From JBEHYA01 sp048498415 (GTDB lineage: Bacteria; Pseudomonadota; Alphaproteobacteria; UBA9219; RGZA01), in NCBI GenBank assembly GCA_048498415.1, contig JBEHYA010000073.1:1-9963 (forward strand): a stretch of 9,963 nt of DNA. The letters run 5' to 3'. The notes below the pieces were generated by a model. The model saw only the letters and a list, made by a program, of their open reading frames with translations, was not told the origin of the DNA and made no database searches. The first letter of the stretch is position 1. Every line of letters starts with the position of its first letter. Shown piece by piece: positions 1 through 5,318 of the stretch. The position numbers and the translations under genes were made by a program.

Positions 1-25
1 CTCAAACCCCCCCCCTCCCCCCATG

Positions 26-53
26 AAAAAGGGCCCCACAGCGGTCCCTTTTT
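26..53 (-). terminator. Hairpin terminator, bidirectional
   Basis: An inverted repeat with A-run/T-run flanks: arm 26-36 (A5 G3 C3) pairs with arm 43-53, with one C/T mismatch and a 6-base loop. The runs make it a plausible intrinsic terminator in either direction. It is nearly the same sequence as the terminator at 187-215. On the minus strand it would end any transcript through 54-186. The short C-rich tract to its left (about 7-22) looks like a contig edge. Confidence 0.6.
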
Positions 54-162
54 AATGGCGGAAGTGCGGCGGTGGACGAACATCGGGTTCGACAATTTTC
101 GGGAGTAAGCGCTTGCGCACGACCAGAAAATTGCAACTTTGCGCACGCCCTAGGCGTAGCAA
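52..162 (-). CDS. Possible 36-residue small ORF between two terminators
   Basis: A minus-strand frame opens with TTG at 162, preceded by a strong purine-rich Shine-Dalgarno (AGGAGAGG, complement of 169-176) at 6 bases. It ends with TAA (52-54) embedded in the A-run of the terminator stem at 26-53. The predicted product is basic and proline-rich at its C-terminus, with no family I recognise. For: ribosome site, spacing and terminator placement. Against: non-ATG start, tiny size, no recognisable promoter, and the upstream terminator at 187-215 would cut off read-through from the SRPBCC gene. The stretch could instead be a non-coding RNA or simply a spacer. Confidence 0.2.
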   Translation of the reverse strand: MLRLGRAQSCNFLVVRKRLLPKIVEPDVRPPPHFRH

Positions 163-186
163 AGTAATCCTCTCCTGCGAGTAATA

Positions 187-215
187 AAAAAGGGCCCCGC
201 AACAGGGCCCTTTTT
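187..215 (-). terminator. Strong intrinsic terminator of the arsR-SRPBCC operon
   Basis: A perfect 11-bp inverted repeat (187-197 pairs with 205-215) with a 7-base loop. The GGGCCC core is flanked by an A-run and a T-run, so it works in both directions. It lies 19 bases beyond the stop codon of the minus-strand SRPBCC gene (235-237), the right place to end that operon. Confidence 0.85.
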
Positions 216-234
216 ATTTAGCTTCGGCTTTATA

Positions 235-684
235 CTAAGCCGCATCCTTGCACGGCCCTTTGACCGCGATGATATCGATGGGTTTGCCGGTCTCCAGAAA
301 CGACTTGAGGCTGGAGAGCACCAGCGGCCAGCCTTTGGAAACACCGCTGCCCATATCTTCGCTTAAGTTCGTATGCACCACATCGAGGCGCACCAGGCCG
401 CCGGCGACCGAGATGTCGTAGCTTACTTGCGATTCATCGGCGAGGTTGCCGGGGCTGGCCCAGCTGGTAACAAGGCGCGTGGGCGGATTGCTCTCCAGTA
501 CTTTGCCAACTATGCGTACGTTCCCGGTTTTCGGATCAACATGCTTCCATGCCGAGCCTTTCTTCCAGTCGGAGATGTTTTCGTTCGACCAGTACTGGCG
601 CGCGAATTCGGGGTTAGTGATGGCTTCCCAGACTTTTTCCGGGGTGGAGCGAATGTAGGTGGTATAGGTAAATGTCTTATTCAT
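235..684 (-). CDS. SRPBCC (AHSA1-like) domain protein in an arsR operon
   Basis: A 149-residue single-domain protein of the SRPBCC/START-like superfamily, AHSA1 branch. The N-terminus has the family pattern: a first strand rich in T/Y, then STPEKVWEAITNPEFARQYW (residues ~14-33), the helix-grip opening in which an aromatic follows the conserved tryptophan. The C-terminal helix includes GWPLVLSSLKSFLETG. Such proteins have a hydrophobic ligand pocket; the ligand is unknown and no catalytic residues can be assigned. The gene overlaps the upstream arsR-type gene by 8 bases (677-684), and its Shine-Dalgarno (GAGGAG) lies inside the 3' end of that gene, so the two are probably translationally coupled. 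ArsR-type regulator plus SRPBCC protein is a common bacterial pair. The terminator at 187-215 follows. Domain call is firm; the physiological role is unknown. Confidence 0.9.
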   Translation of the reverse strand: MNKTFTYTTYIRSTPEKVWEAITNPEFARQYWSNENISDWKKGSAWKHVDPKTGNVRIVGKVLESNPPTRLVTSWASPGNLADESQVSYDISVAGGLVRLDVVHTNLSEDMGSGVSKGWPLVLSSLKSFLETGKPIDIIAVKGPCKDAA

Positions 685-1006
685 CGTTATTCTCCTCGAG
701 AGCTTGTTTCAGTGTGTGCAGGGCTGCAATCCGTTCCCGTTCGAACTTGCCGATCCAGCGCATGTAAATGTCGTTGATCGGCATGGGGTTGAGGTAATGC
801 AGCTTTTCGCGCCCCTGTTTTCTGGTTACGACCAGATTGGCCGCCTCCAGAATAGCCAGATGCTTGGTTACCGCCTGACGCGTCATATCGTACTTCTCAC
901 ATAATTCACCCAGGCTCAGGCCGCCCTTTTTGCGCAACCGGTCAAGCAGTTTGCGCCGGCTGGCATCGGCGAGAGCCTTGAATATTTTGTCTTCATCGGT
1001 GGCCAT
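677..1006 (-). CDS. ArsR/SmtB-family winged-helix transcriptional regulator
   Basis: A 109-residue DNA-binding regulator. Residues ~5-20 (DKIFKALADASRRKLLDRL region) form the usual first helix; the helix-turn-helix spans roughly residues 31-55 with TRQAVTKHLAILEAANLV as recognition helix and following turn, then the wing (VTRKQGREKLHYLNP). No cysteine or histidine cluster typical of metal-sensing ArsR members is seen, which fits the subgroup paired with SRPBCC proteins. The ATG at 1006 was chosen over the in-frame starts at 1027 and 1042. Those lie in or upstream of the promoter, whereas 1006 sits about 7 bases after the -10 box, so the mRNA is probably leaderless; no Shine-Dalgarno is visible. 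It likely represses its own operon through the inverted repeat at 1018-1037. Confidence 0.93.
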   Translation of the reverse strand: MATDEDKIFKALADASRRKLLDRLRKKGGLSLGELCEKYDMTRQAVTKHLAILEAANLVVTRKQGREKLHYLNPMPINDIYMRWIGKFERERIAALHTLKQALEENNDE

Positions 1007-1012
1007 ATGCGC

Positions 1013-1042
1013 ATTATATGCAACCATTTGGTTGCATGTCAA
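1013..1042 (-). promoter_or_regulatory. Consensus sigma70-type promoter of the arsR-SRPBCC operon
   Basis: Read on the minus strand, TTGACA (complement of 1037-1042) and TATAAT (complement of 1013-1018) are both perfect matches to the sigma70 consensus, separated by 18 bp. Transcription should start around 1005-1007, at or next to the ATG of the regulator, giving a leaderless transcript. The spacer is occupied by a perfect inverted repeat. Confidence 0.85.
1018..1037. promoter_or_regulatory. Probable ArsR-type operator (9-2-9 inverted repeat)
   Basis: The 20-bp site is a perfect inverted repeat, ATGCAACCA-TT-TGGTTGCAT. It fills the spacer between the -35 and -10 boxes of the arsR promoter, so a bound dimer would block polymerase directly. 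The plus-strand SRPBCC gene begins only 74 bases away, so the same site may also control the divergent unit. That a winged-helix ArsR protein binds it is inference from position and symmetry. Confidence 0.75.
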
Positions 1043-1110
1043 GAAGAATGTATTCTTTAGGGAAGGGGGCCTATTTGTAATGCTGCGGCCCCAAACAGAA
1101 GGAGAAAGCC

Positions 1111-1560
1111 ATGCCCGATACCAATACCGTCCGCCTGCACCGGGTGCTGCGTGCCCCGCCGGAACGGGTCTATAAGGCGTTTCTTGATGGCGCGGCGATT
1201 GTGAAATGGCTGCCGCCCAACGGCTTTACCTGCACCGTGCATGCGCTGGATGCCAAAGTGGGCGGGCGTTTTAAAATGTCGTTCACCAATTTTACAAATG
1301 GCAAAAACCATTCCTTCGGCGGCGAATATCTGGAACTCACGCCTTTTACCCGCATCCGTTATACGGATGTGTTTGATGACCCCAACCTGCCGGGCGCCAT
1401 GCACGTAACAATTGACCTTAAGAAAGTCTTCTGCGGCACGGAGCTGAACGTGGTGCAGGAAGGCATCCCCGCCGCCATCCCCACCGAGGCCTGCTATATG
1501 GGCTGGCAGGAGTCGCTTGTGCTGCTGGCCAAACTGGTGGAAGCTGAAATTCCGGATTAA
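1111..1560 (+). CDS. SRPBCC (AHSA1-like) domain protein, divergent from arsR
   Basis: A 149-residue single-domain SRPBCC protein of a well-conserved bacterial subfamily. Recognisable stretches are RLHRVLRAPPERVYKAFLD near the N-terminus, KWLPPNGFTC, the central VGGRFKMSFTNF and HSFGGEYLEL, RIRYTDVFDDPNLPG, and the C-terminal ACYMGWQESLVLLAKLVE helix ending in EIPD. The start is set by a good Shine-Dalgarno (AAGGAGA, 1099-1105) 5 bases before the ATG. It is clearly a different subfamily from the SRPBCC gene at 235-684, not a tandem copy. It faces away from the arsR-type gene and may share its operator; my best plus-strand promoter guesses (for example TATTCT at 1051-1056) are weak. A cysteine-rich secreted protein gene follows after 24 bases, probably in one transcript. 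Ligand and reaction unknown. Confidence 0.93.
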   Translation: MPDTNTVRLHRVLRAPPERVYKAFLDGAAIVKWLPPNGFTCTVHALDAKVGGRFKMSFTNFTNGKNHSFGGEYLELTPFTRIRYTDVFDDPNLPGAMHVTIDLKKVFCGTELNVVQEGIPAAIPTEACYMGWQESLVLLAKLVEAEIPD

Positions 1561-1584
1561 TTAGCATTAGCTGGAGAAAGCCCT

Positions 1585-1983
1585 ATGCGTTCATTACTGC
1601 TTTTGATTGTGATGATGGGTGTGTGCGCCGCCCCGGCCTTCGCCGACGCACCACCACGTAACTGCACCGAAGTGCCGCAGACCGACCGGGAGAAGCAGGC
1701 GAATATTATTGGGTATGCGCAGATCTCCGAGATTAAATGCCGGTGCGAGACGGCGCCTTCCTGCACCAAATCGGTGCGCCTGCTCGATATCAAGAAGGGC
1801 GGCATGGTGCCTTACATTATTACCTTAAGCGAACCGCTGGATCTGGCGCCGGATGCCGATGAAGCCGATTGCCACCGCGCCGCCAAGGAAAAGCAGAAAG
1901 CGGTCGGCGAAGAAAAAACCTTCTATTTCAAGAAAACCAAGACCGGTATTGAAGAGGTGCCGGAAGTTCTGTGTGATAAATAA
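1585..1983 (+). CDS. Small secreted cysteine-rich protein of unknown function
   Basis: A 132-residue protein with a clear Sec signal peptide: hydrophobic run at residues 4-16, probable cleavage after AFA (residue 20). The mature part has six cysteines (27, 52, 54, 60, 96, 130), an even number that would allow three disulfides in the periplasm. It includes a CxC-x5-C cluster (52-60) and a lysine/glutamate-rich segment at ~98-120. I do not recognise a family. The ATG is supported by GGAG (1573-1576) 8 bases upstream. The gene lies 24 bases after the SRPBCC gene and 36 before the membrane protein gene, all on the plus strand, so the three may form an operon. A metal- or redox-linked role would be speculation. 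Confidence 0.8.
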   Translation: MRSLLLLIVMMGVCAAPAFADAPPRNCTEVPQTDREKQANIIGYAQISEIKCRCETAPSCTKSVRLLDIKKGGMVPYIITLSEPLDLAPDADEADCHRAAKEKQKAVGEEKTFYFKKTKTGIEEVPEVLCDK

Positions 1984-2019
1984 TTTGCGGTAGACAACCA
2001 GCCAAGGATTCACTCGCCC

Positions 2020-2823
2020 ATGACGCAGGCTTTCAGGAATTTTTTAAACACGTTTTATTCGCGCGACTTTTATGCCGAACTCATCGGCAGCTGGCGCGGC
2101 ATCGGCATCGGCTTTGTGCTTTTGCTCACCCTGATCAACAGCATCGGTTCGCTGGCCCTTTTAGGAAAACTGGCTCCCGTCGCCGCCAGCGGCATGACGG
2201 CGATTGCAACCCAGATGCCGGCCGTGACCGTCGCCAAAGGCAGGATCACGATTGATAAGCCGTCGCCCTATACCGTGCGCCCTGCGGCCACGTCGGCGGT
2301 CAGCATCATCAAATTCGATACCAACCAGAGCCACATGGATGTGCTGGATATCACTAAGCAGATGGAAAAAGAAGATCTTGCCGTGCTGGTGACATCCGAT
2401 GTTGTGGCGGTAAAGAAAAAGAATGGCGTGGAAGTCCATAGCGTCACGGATTTCGCGAAGGAAGACGTAACGGTCAGCCATGAAAACTGGGATCAGCTGA
2501 ACCGCACCATCCAGCGCTGGGGGGTGATTGCAATTGTGGTGGCGGTGCCGCTCCTCAGCTTCATCGTGGCTTTTATCTGCACGCTGGTTAAATCGATCAT
2601 CGTGCAGATCGCCAGCCTGTTTTATAAGGACAAGCCGGATTTTTCCGGCGCGATGCGGCTGGCCGCCGCCGCCGCGGTGCCGGGTGCGGTGTTTGCCAAC
2701 CTTTACGCGGTTTTTGTCGGGCCAACGCCATCGTTTGCGGAATTCGGCATCTGGGCCGTGTTCATGCTCATCGGGCTGTTCAGCTATAACGCCGCCGCCC
2801 GCCCGCCACGTATGCCTGTATAA
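2020..2823 (+). CDS. DUF1189-like integral membrane protein
   Basis: A 267-residue protein with an N-terminal amphipathic stretch containing FYSRDFYAEL (residues 12-21), which resembles the opening of DUF1189 proteins. Predicted membrane segments are at about 27-49, 167-190, 211-233 and 241-258. The loop between the first and second (about 50-165) is long and hydrophilic, probably outside the cytoplasm, with alternating beta-like patterns. No catalytic motif is seen; DUF1189 has no established function. The start ATG has AAGGA (2004-2008) about 11 bases upstream, rather distant. The 3' end overlaps the convergent glycosyltransferase gene by 44 bp (2780-2823), with no terminator between them. 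The family assignment is from remembered pattern and is moderate; the membrane topology is clear. Confidence 0.8.
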   Translation: MTQAFRNFLNTFYSRDFYAELIGSWRGIGIGFVLLLTLINSIGSLALLGKLAPVAASGMTAIATQMPAVTVAKGRITIDKPSPYTVRPAATSAVSIIKFDTNQSHMDVLDITKQMEKEDLAVLVTSDVVAVKKKNGVEVHSVTDFAKEDVTVSHENWDQLNRTIQRWGVIAIVVAVPLLSFIVAFICTLVKSIIVQIASLFYKDKPDFSGAMRLAAAAAVPGAVFANLYAVFVGPTPSFAEFGIWAVFMLIGLFSYNAAARPPRMPV

Positions 2824-3526
2824 ACTTTCCGATAAAATACGGGTAATCGAGCAGATAGCGCCGCCACAGCCGTGCGGGTTCCTTATACAGGCGATAGGCA
2901 AAGCGCAGGTGCAGCGCATCGACAAGCGCGGGGTAATAGCGGTCGGCCGCTGCATACTGGTCAAAGAACCCGCCGCAGGTGATGCCAAGGCCTTTGAAAC
3001 CCGCAGCGCGCAATTGCAAAAGAAATTCTTCCTGCGTGCCCGCACCAAGGCCGGCCAGCACGACATCCGGTTGCGCGCTTAAAATAGTCTGGATCGCTGC
3101 CGCGCGGTCGCCAAAACCATCCAGCGCCCCCAGGCAGCGGATACCGCGATAGGCCGCCGCCATTTTTGCCCGCACTTTCTCCGCTACGCCTGCCGCGCCG
3201 CCAATTAAAAGCAGCGACCGGTTTTTTGCAGCCATATGCGCGAAGAACGGCCCGGCCAGCGAACTCATATCAAAACTAAGCCGCGTGGCGGGCCGGTGAG
3301 TGAGCATATAACACGCCAGCGCCACGCCCATGCCGTCGGGCAGCACCATATCCATGTTCGCAAGCGCCGTTTTATACGCGGGAAAGCGGCGGGCCAGCGC
3401 ATAGGCCGCGGGGTTGATGAAGCTGATCAGGCGGGGGTGTTCATCATCAAGGGCCTGCAGCACGTCGTTTTGCGTGGCCCCGGCCGTTAGCGGCAGGCCC
3501 AGCAACTGAATGCGTTCAGGCGACAT
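2780..3526 (-). CDS. WecG/TagA/CpsF-family glycosyltransferase
   Basis: A 248-residue cytosolic or membrane-associated glycosyltransferase (GT26 type). Members transfer a sugar from a UDP donor to a lipid-linked acceptor during synthesis of teichoic acid linkage units, enterobacterial common antigen or exopolysaccharide. Seen in order: FINPAAYALAR (~36-46), the family VLPDGMGV motif with the likely catalytic Asp64, LLLIGG (~105-110), VVLAGLGAGTQEEFLLQ (~155-171, matching the usual G-x-PKQE region), CGGFFD (~184-189), and a C-terminal RLYKEPARLWRRYL (~212-225) found across the family. The start is ambiguous: ATG at 3526 gives an 11-base overlap with the upstream galE gene, ATG at 3544 a 29-base overlap, and ATG at 3577 is also in frame. 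None has a clear Shine-Dalgarno, so translation probably depends on coupling to galE. Donor sugar not predictable. Confidence 0.9.
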   Translation of the reverse strand: MSPERIQLLGLPLTAGATQNDVLQALDDEHPRLISFINPAAYALARRFPAYKTALANMDMVLPDGMGVALACYMLTHRPATRLSFDMSSLAGPFFAHMAAKNRSLLLIGGAAGVAEKVRAKMAAAYRGIRCLGALDGFGDRAAAIQTILSAQPDVVLAGLGAGTQEEFLLQLRAAGFKGLGITCGGFFDQYAAADRYYPALVDALHLRFAYRLYKEPARLWRRYLLDYPYFIGKFIQAYVAGGRRRYS

Positions 3527-4595
3527 CGCGCGCGGCGTAGCCATCGTGGAATGCGGCGGCGGATGCGACGATGGCATTCAAATCACGTGCAGGCTTCCAG
3601 CCCAGCACGCGGCCGGCATTCGTGATATCGGCAATCAGGCTGCTGGCATCGCCGGCGCGGCGCGGGCCGACGACCGTGCGAAGCGTGTGGCCGGTAGCGC
3701 GGCTCACGGCCTTTGCAATCTGGCGCACGCTGGTGCCTTTGCCGCTGCCCAGATTAAGCGTGGTGCTGGTGCCGCCTGCCAGTAAATAACCCAGCGCCTT
3801 GATATGCGCTTCAGCAAGATCAAGCACATGCACGTAATCGCGCAGGCATGTGCCATCCGGCGTATCATAATCTTCGCCGTTGATCATCAGCGCATCACCT
3901 GCAGCCGCTGCCTGCACAGCGCGCGGGATCAGATGATTTTCCGGGTCGTGCATTTCGCCCAGATCATGTGCCGGCAAGCCGCCGCCGGCGTTGAAATAGC
4001 GTAAAATCACGCTTGAGAGCGCGCCAAAGCGCGCCATGGTAGGCAGCGGCCGGCCGTTGAAGCTGATATTGCGGGTGAGGCGATGATGATCGCTGCTGCC
4101 TTGCAGCGCGAGTTCCACCGCCAGCTTGCTGAGACCGTAAGGGTTGGCCGGTTGCAGCAGCGCATCTTCCGCAAGCGGCGCGTTGCTGGAGAGATAAACC
4201 GCGGCCGAAGACGAAAATACCAGATGGCGCACATCATTTTCCAGCAGCGTTTCAAAAAAAGCGATGGCGCGGTTGAAATTATGTTCCCAGTACAGCGACG
4301 GCCGTATCATGGATTCCGCCACATCGATCAGCCCGGCAAAACTCACGGCGGCTTTGGGTTTGTATTTCGCAATTAATTTGCGCACATGCCCGCTATCGGC
4401 GATATCGCACAGCTCATGCGGGTAATCCATCACCACCGAGCGGCGATAGGCGGCAACCATGCCGCTGCTTGGCACAATGCGGTCGATGATAACGGGATTG
4501 AAACCCTGCTGTTTGGCCAGCCAGCAAAAATGGCTGCCGATATAGCCAGCGCCGCCGGCGACAAGAATGGTTGTTTGGCCCACGCGCCCTCGCAT
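3516..4595 (-). CDS. UDP-glucose 4-epimerase (GalE-like, extended SDR)
   Basis: A 359-residue NAD-dependent epimerase that would interconvert UDP-glucose and UDP-galactose (or the N-acetyl forms), feeding polysaccharide synthesis. Numbering from the ATG at 4595: the Rossmann GGAGYIGSH at 14-22, FAGLIDVAESM (~86-96), SSSAAVY (128-134), catalytic YGLSK with Tyr153 and Lys157, LRYFNAGG (~198-205), DGTCLRDYVHVLDLAEAH and RRAGDASSLIAD near the C-terminus. All are GalE hallmarks. The gap from Tyr153 to the YFN motif is 47 residues; the E. coli enzyme has 28, so about 19 extra residues lie around 167-190. The start is uncertain: an alternative GTG at 4583 has GAGGG just upstream, and an open frame extends back to 4652. 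It heads an operon with the overlapping glycosyltransferase. Confidence 0.9.
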   Translation of the reverse strand: MRGRVGQTTILVAGGAGYIGSHFCWLAKQQGFNPVIIDRIVPSSGMVAAYRRSVVMDYPHELCDIADSGHVRKLIAKYKPKAAVSFAGLIDVAESMIRPSLYWEHNFNRAIAFFETLLENDVRHLVFSSSAAVYLSSNAPLAEDALLQPANPYGLSKLAVELALQGSSDHHRLTRNISFNGRPLPTMARFGALSSVILRYFNAGGGLPAHDLGEMHDPENHLIPRAVQAAAAGDALMINGEDYDTPDGTCLRDYVHVLDLAEAHIKALGYLLAGGTSTTLNLGSGKGTSVRQIAKAVSRATGHTLRTVVGPRRAGDASSLIADITNAGRVLGWKPARDLNAIVASAAAFHDGYAARDVA

Positions 4596-4700
4596 GCAAA
4601 ACCGTTGCAATGTATGAAAAGAATAGGCGCCCCGCGTTGCAAATGCCAGCAAACCTGCCTAATCTGGCCGCGTCATCATCCGAGTCTCCCGGAGTTTTTC
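4596..4700. promoter_or_regulatory. Divergent intergenic region with two TTGCAA palindromes
   Basis: A 105-base gap between the divergent galE-like and SRPBCC genes must hold both promoters. It contains two copies of CGTTGCAA (4603-4610 and 4635-4642); TTGCAA is itself palindromic, and the copies are 32 bp apart, about three helical turns. Neither strand shows a convincing -35/-10 pair. The Shine-Dalgarno of the plus-strand gene (CGGAG, 4690-4694) closes the region. Confidence 0.3.
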
Positions 4701-5225
4701 ATGACCCTTCTTCTCATCATCCTCGCTGTTATCGTTGTGCTGGGATTGATCATCAATGCGCAGCCCAATGAATTTAAAGTCTCCCGCAGCATGCGCATGA
4801 ATGCCGCGCCCGCCCGCGTGTTTGAAGAAGTAAACGATCTGCACCACTGGCAGGCATGGTCGCCCTGGGCCAAGCTGGATCCCGATGCGAAATACGGTTT
4901 TGATGGCCCTGCGGCGGGCGAGGGCGCCAGCCATAGCTGGGACGGCAACAAAAAAATTGGCGCCGGGAAAATGACCATCGTGGAATCCCGCCCCGGCCAG
5001 CTGGTGCGTTTGCGCCTGGAATTTTTCAAGCCGTTTAAAAACACGATTGGCGGTGAATTCACATTCGTGCCCGAAGGCACGGGCACGCTTGTGACGTGGG
5101 AGATGAAGGGCCCCGCCAATTTTATGTCGAAAGCCATGGGCCTGGTGATGGACTGCAGTAAAATGGTCGGCGAGCAGTATGATAAGGGACTCCGGGCGAT
5201 GAAAGCGATCGTCGAAACAAAATAG
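4701..5225 (+). CDS. Membrane-anchored SRPBCC (polyketide cyclase-like) protein
   Basis: A 174-residue protein with one N-terminal membrane helix (residues 2-19, very rich in L/I/V) followed by an SRPBCC/START-like domain. Domain marks are SRSMRMNAAPARVFEEVNDL (~28-47), HHWQAWSPWAKLDPDAK with the conserved tryptophans (~48-64), GAGKMTIVESRPGQLVRLRL (~92-111) and a C-terminal helix GEQYDKGLRAMKAIVE. This arrangement is common in proteins annotated as SRPBCC or polyketide cyclase/dehydrase family; ligand and activity are unknown. The ATG at 4701 is chosen because CGGAG lies 6 bases upstream and a signal-anchor starts there, although the frame is open further back to 4386. It is divergent from galE and 84 bases ahead of the sugar transferase gene, so a link to polysaccharide synthesis is possible but not shown. 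Confidence 0.88.
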   Translation: MTLLLIILAVIVVLGLIINAQPNEFKVSRSMRMNAAPARVFEEVNDLHHWQAWSPWAKLDPDAKYGFDGPAAGEGASHSWDGNKKIGAGKMTIVESRPGQLVRLRLEFFKPFKNTIGGEFTFVPEGTGTLVTWEMKGPANFMSKAMGLVMDCSKMVGEQYDKGLRAMKAIVETK

Positions 5226-5264
5226 GTAAAGCGCGGAACGTATTGCAGGCGGCGGCCCAAGGGG

Positions 5265-5292
5265 TTGCGCCGCGCATTCATACGCATATAAC
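5265..5292 (+). promoter_or_regulatory. Candidate promoter for the sugar-phosphate transferase gene
   Basis: TATAAC (5287-5292) matches five of six -10 bases; TTGCGC (5265-5270) matches the TTG half of a -35 box, with a 16-bp spacer. Transcription would start near 5299, inside or just before the inverted repeat at 5291-5318. The -35 is weak, so this is tentative. Confidence 0.35.
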
Positions 5293-5318
5293 CAGACATA
5301 CACTCGCATGTGTCTGGT
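5291..5318 (+). promoter_or_regulatory. Inverted repeat across the annotated start of the transferase gene
   Basis: ACCAGACA (5291-5298) and TGTCTGGT (5311-5318) form a perfect 8-bp inverted repeat with a 12-base loop. The GTG at 5310 is the last loop base before the 3' arm. It lacks a T-run, so it is not a terminator. It could be an operator beside the -10 box or an mRNA hairpin over the start. Confidence 0.4.

Noticed and set aside
54..186. Resemblance of this stretch (minus strand) to 7563-7655 (plus strand): TACTT, AAGCGCT, TACTC and TCGAACC in the same order
   Set aside because: The shared words are short and need several gaps; without an alignment score and a genome-wide search it cannot be called a dispersed repeat.
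1066..1092. GGGGCC/GGCCCC hairpin ahead of the plus-strand SRPBCC gene
   Set aside because: A 6-bp stem with a 15-base loop that does not cover the ribosome site; easily explained by chance in GC-rich DNA.
2161..3066. Long antisense open frame across the DUF1189-like gene and the convergent junction
   Set aside because: The translation is histidine/arginine-rich with no domain, and both coding strands are already explained by genes with clear family or membrane signals.
5249..5273. GC-rich inverted repeat after the membrane-anchored SRPBCC gene
   Set aside because: A 6-bp stem with a 13-base loop and no T-run is not a credible intrinsic terminator.
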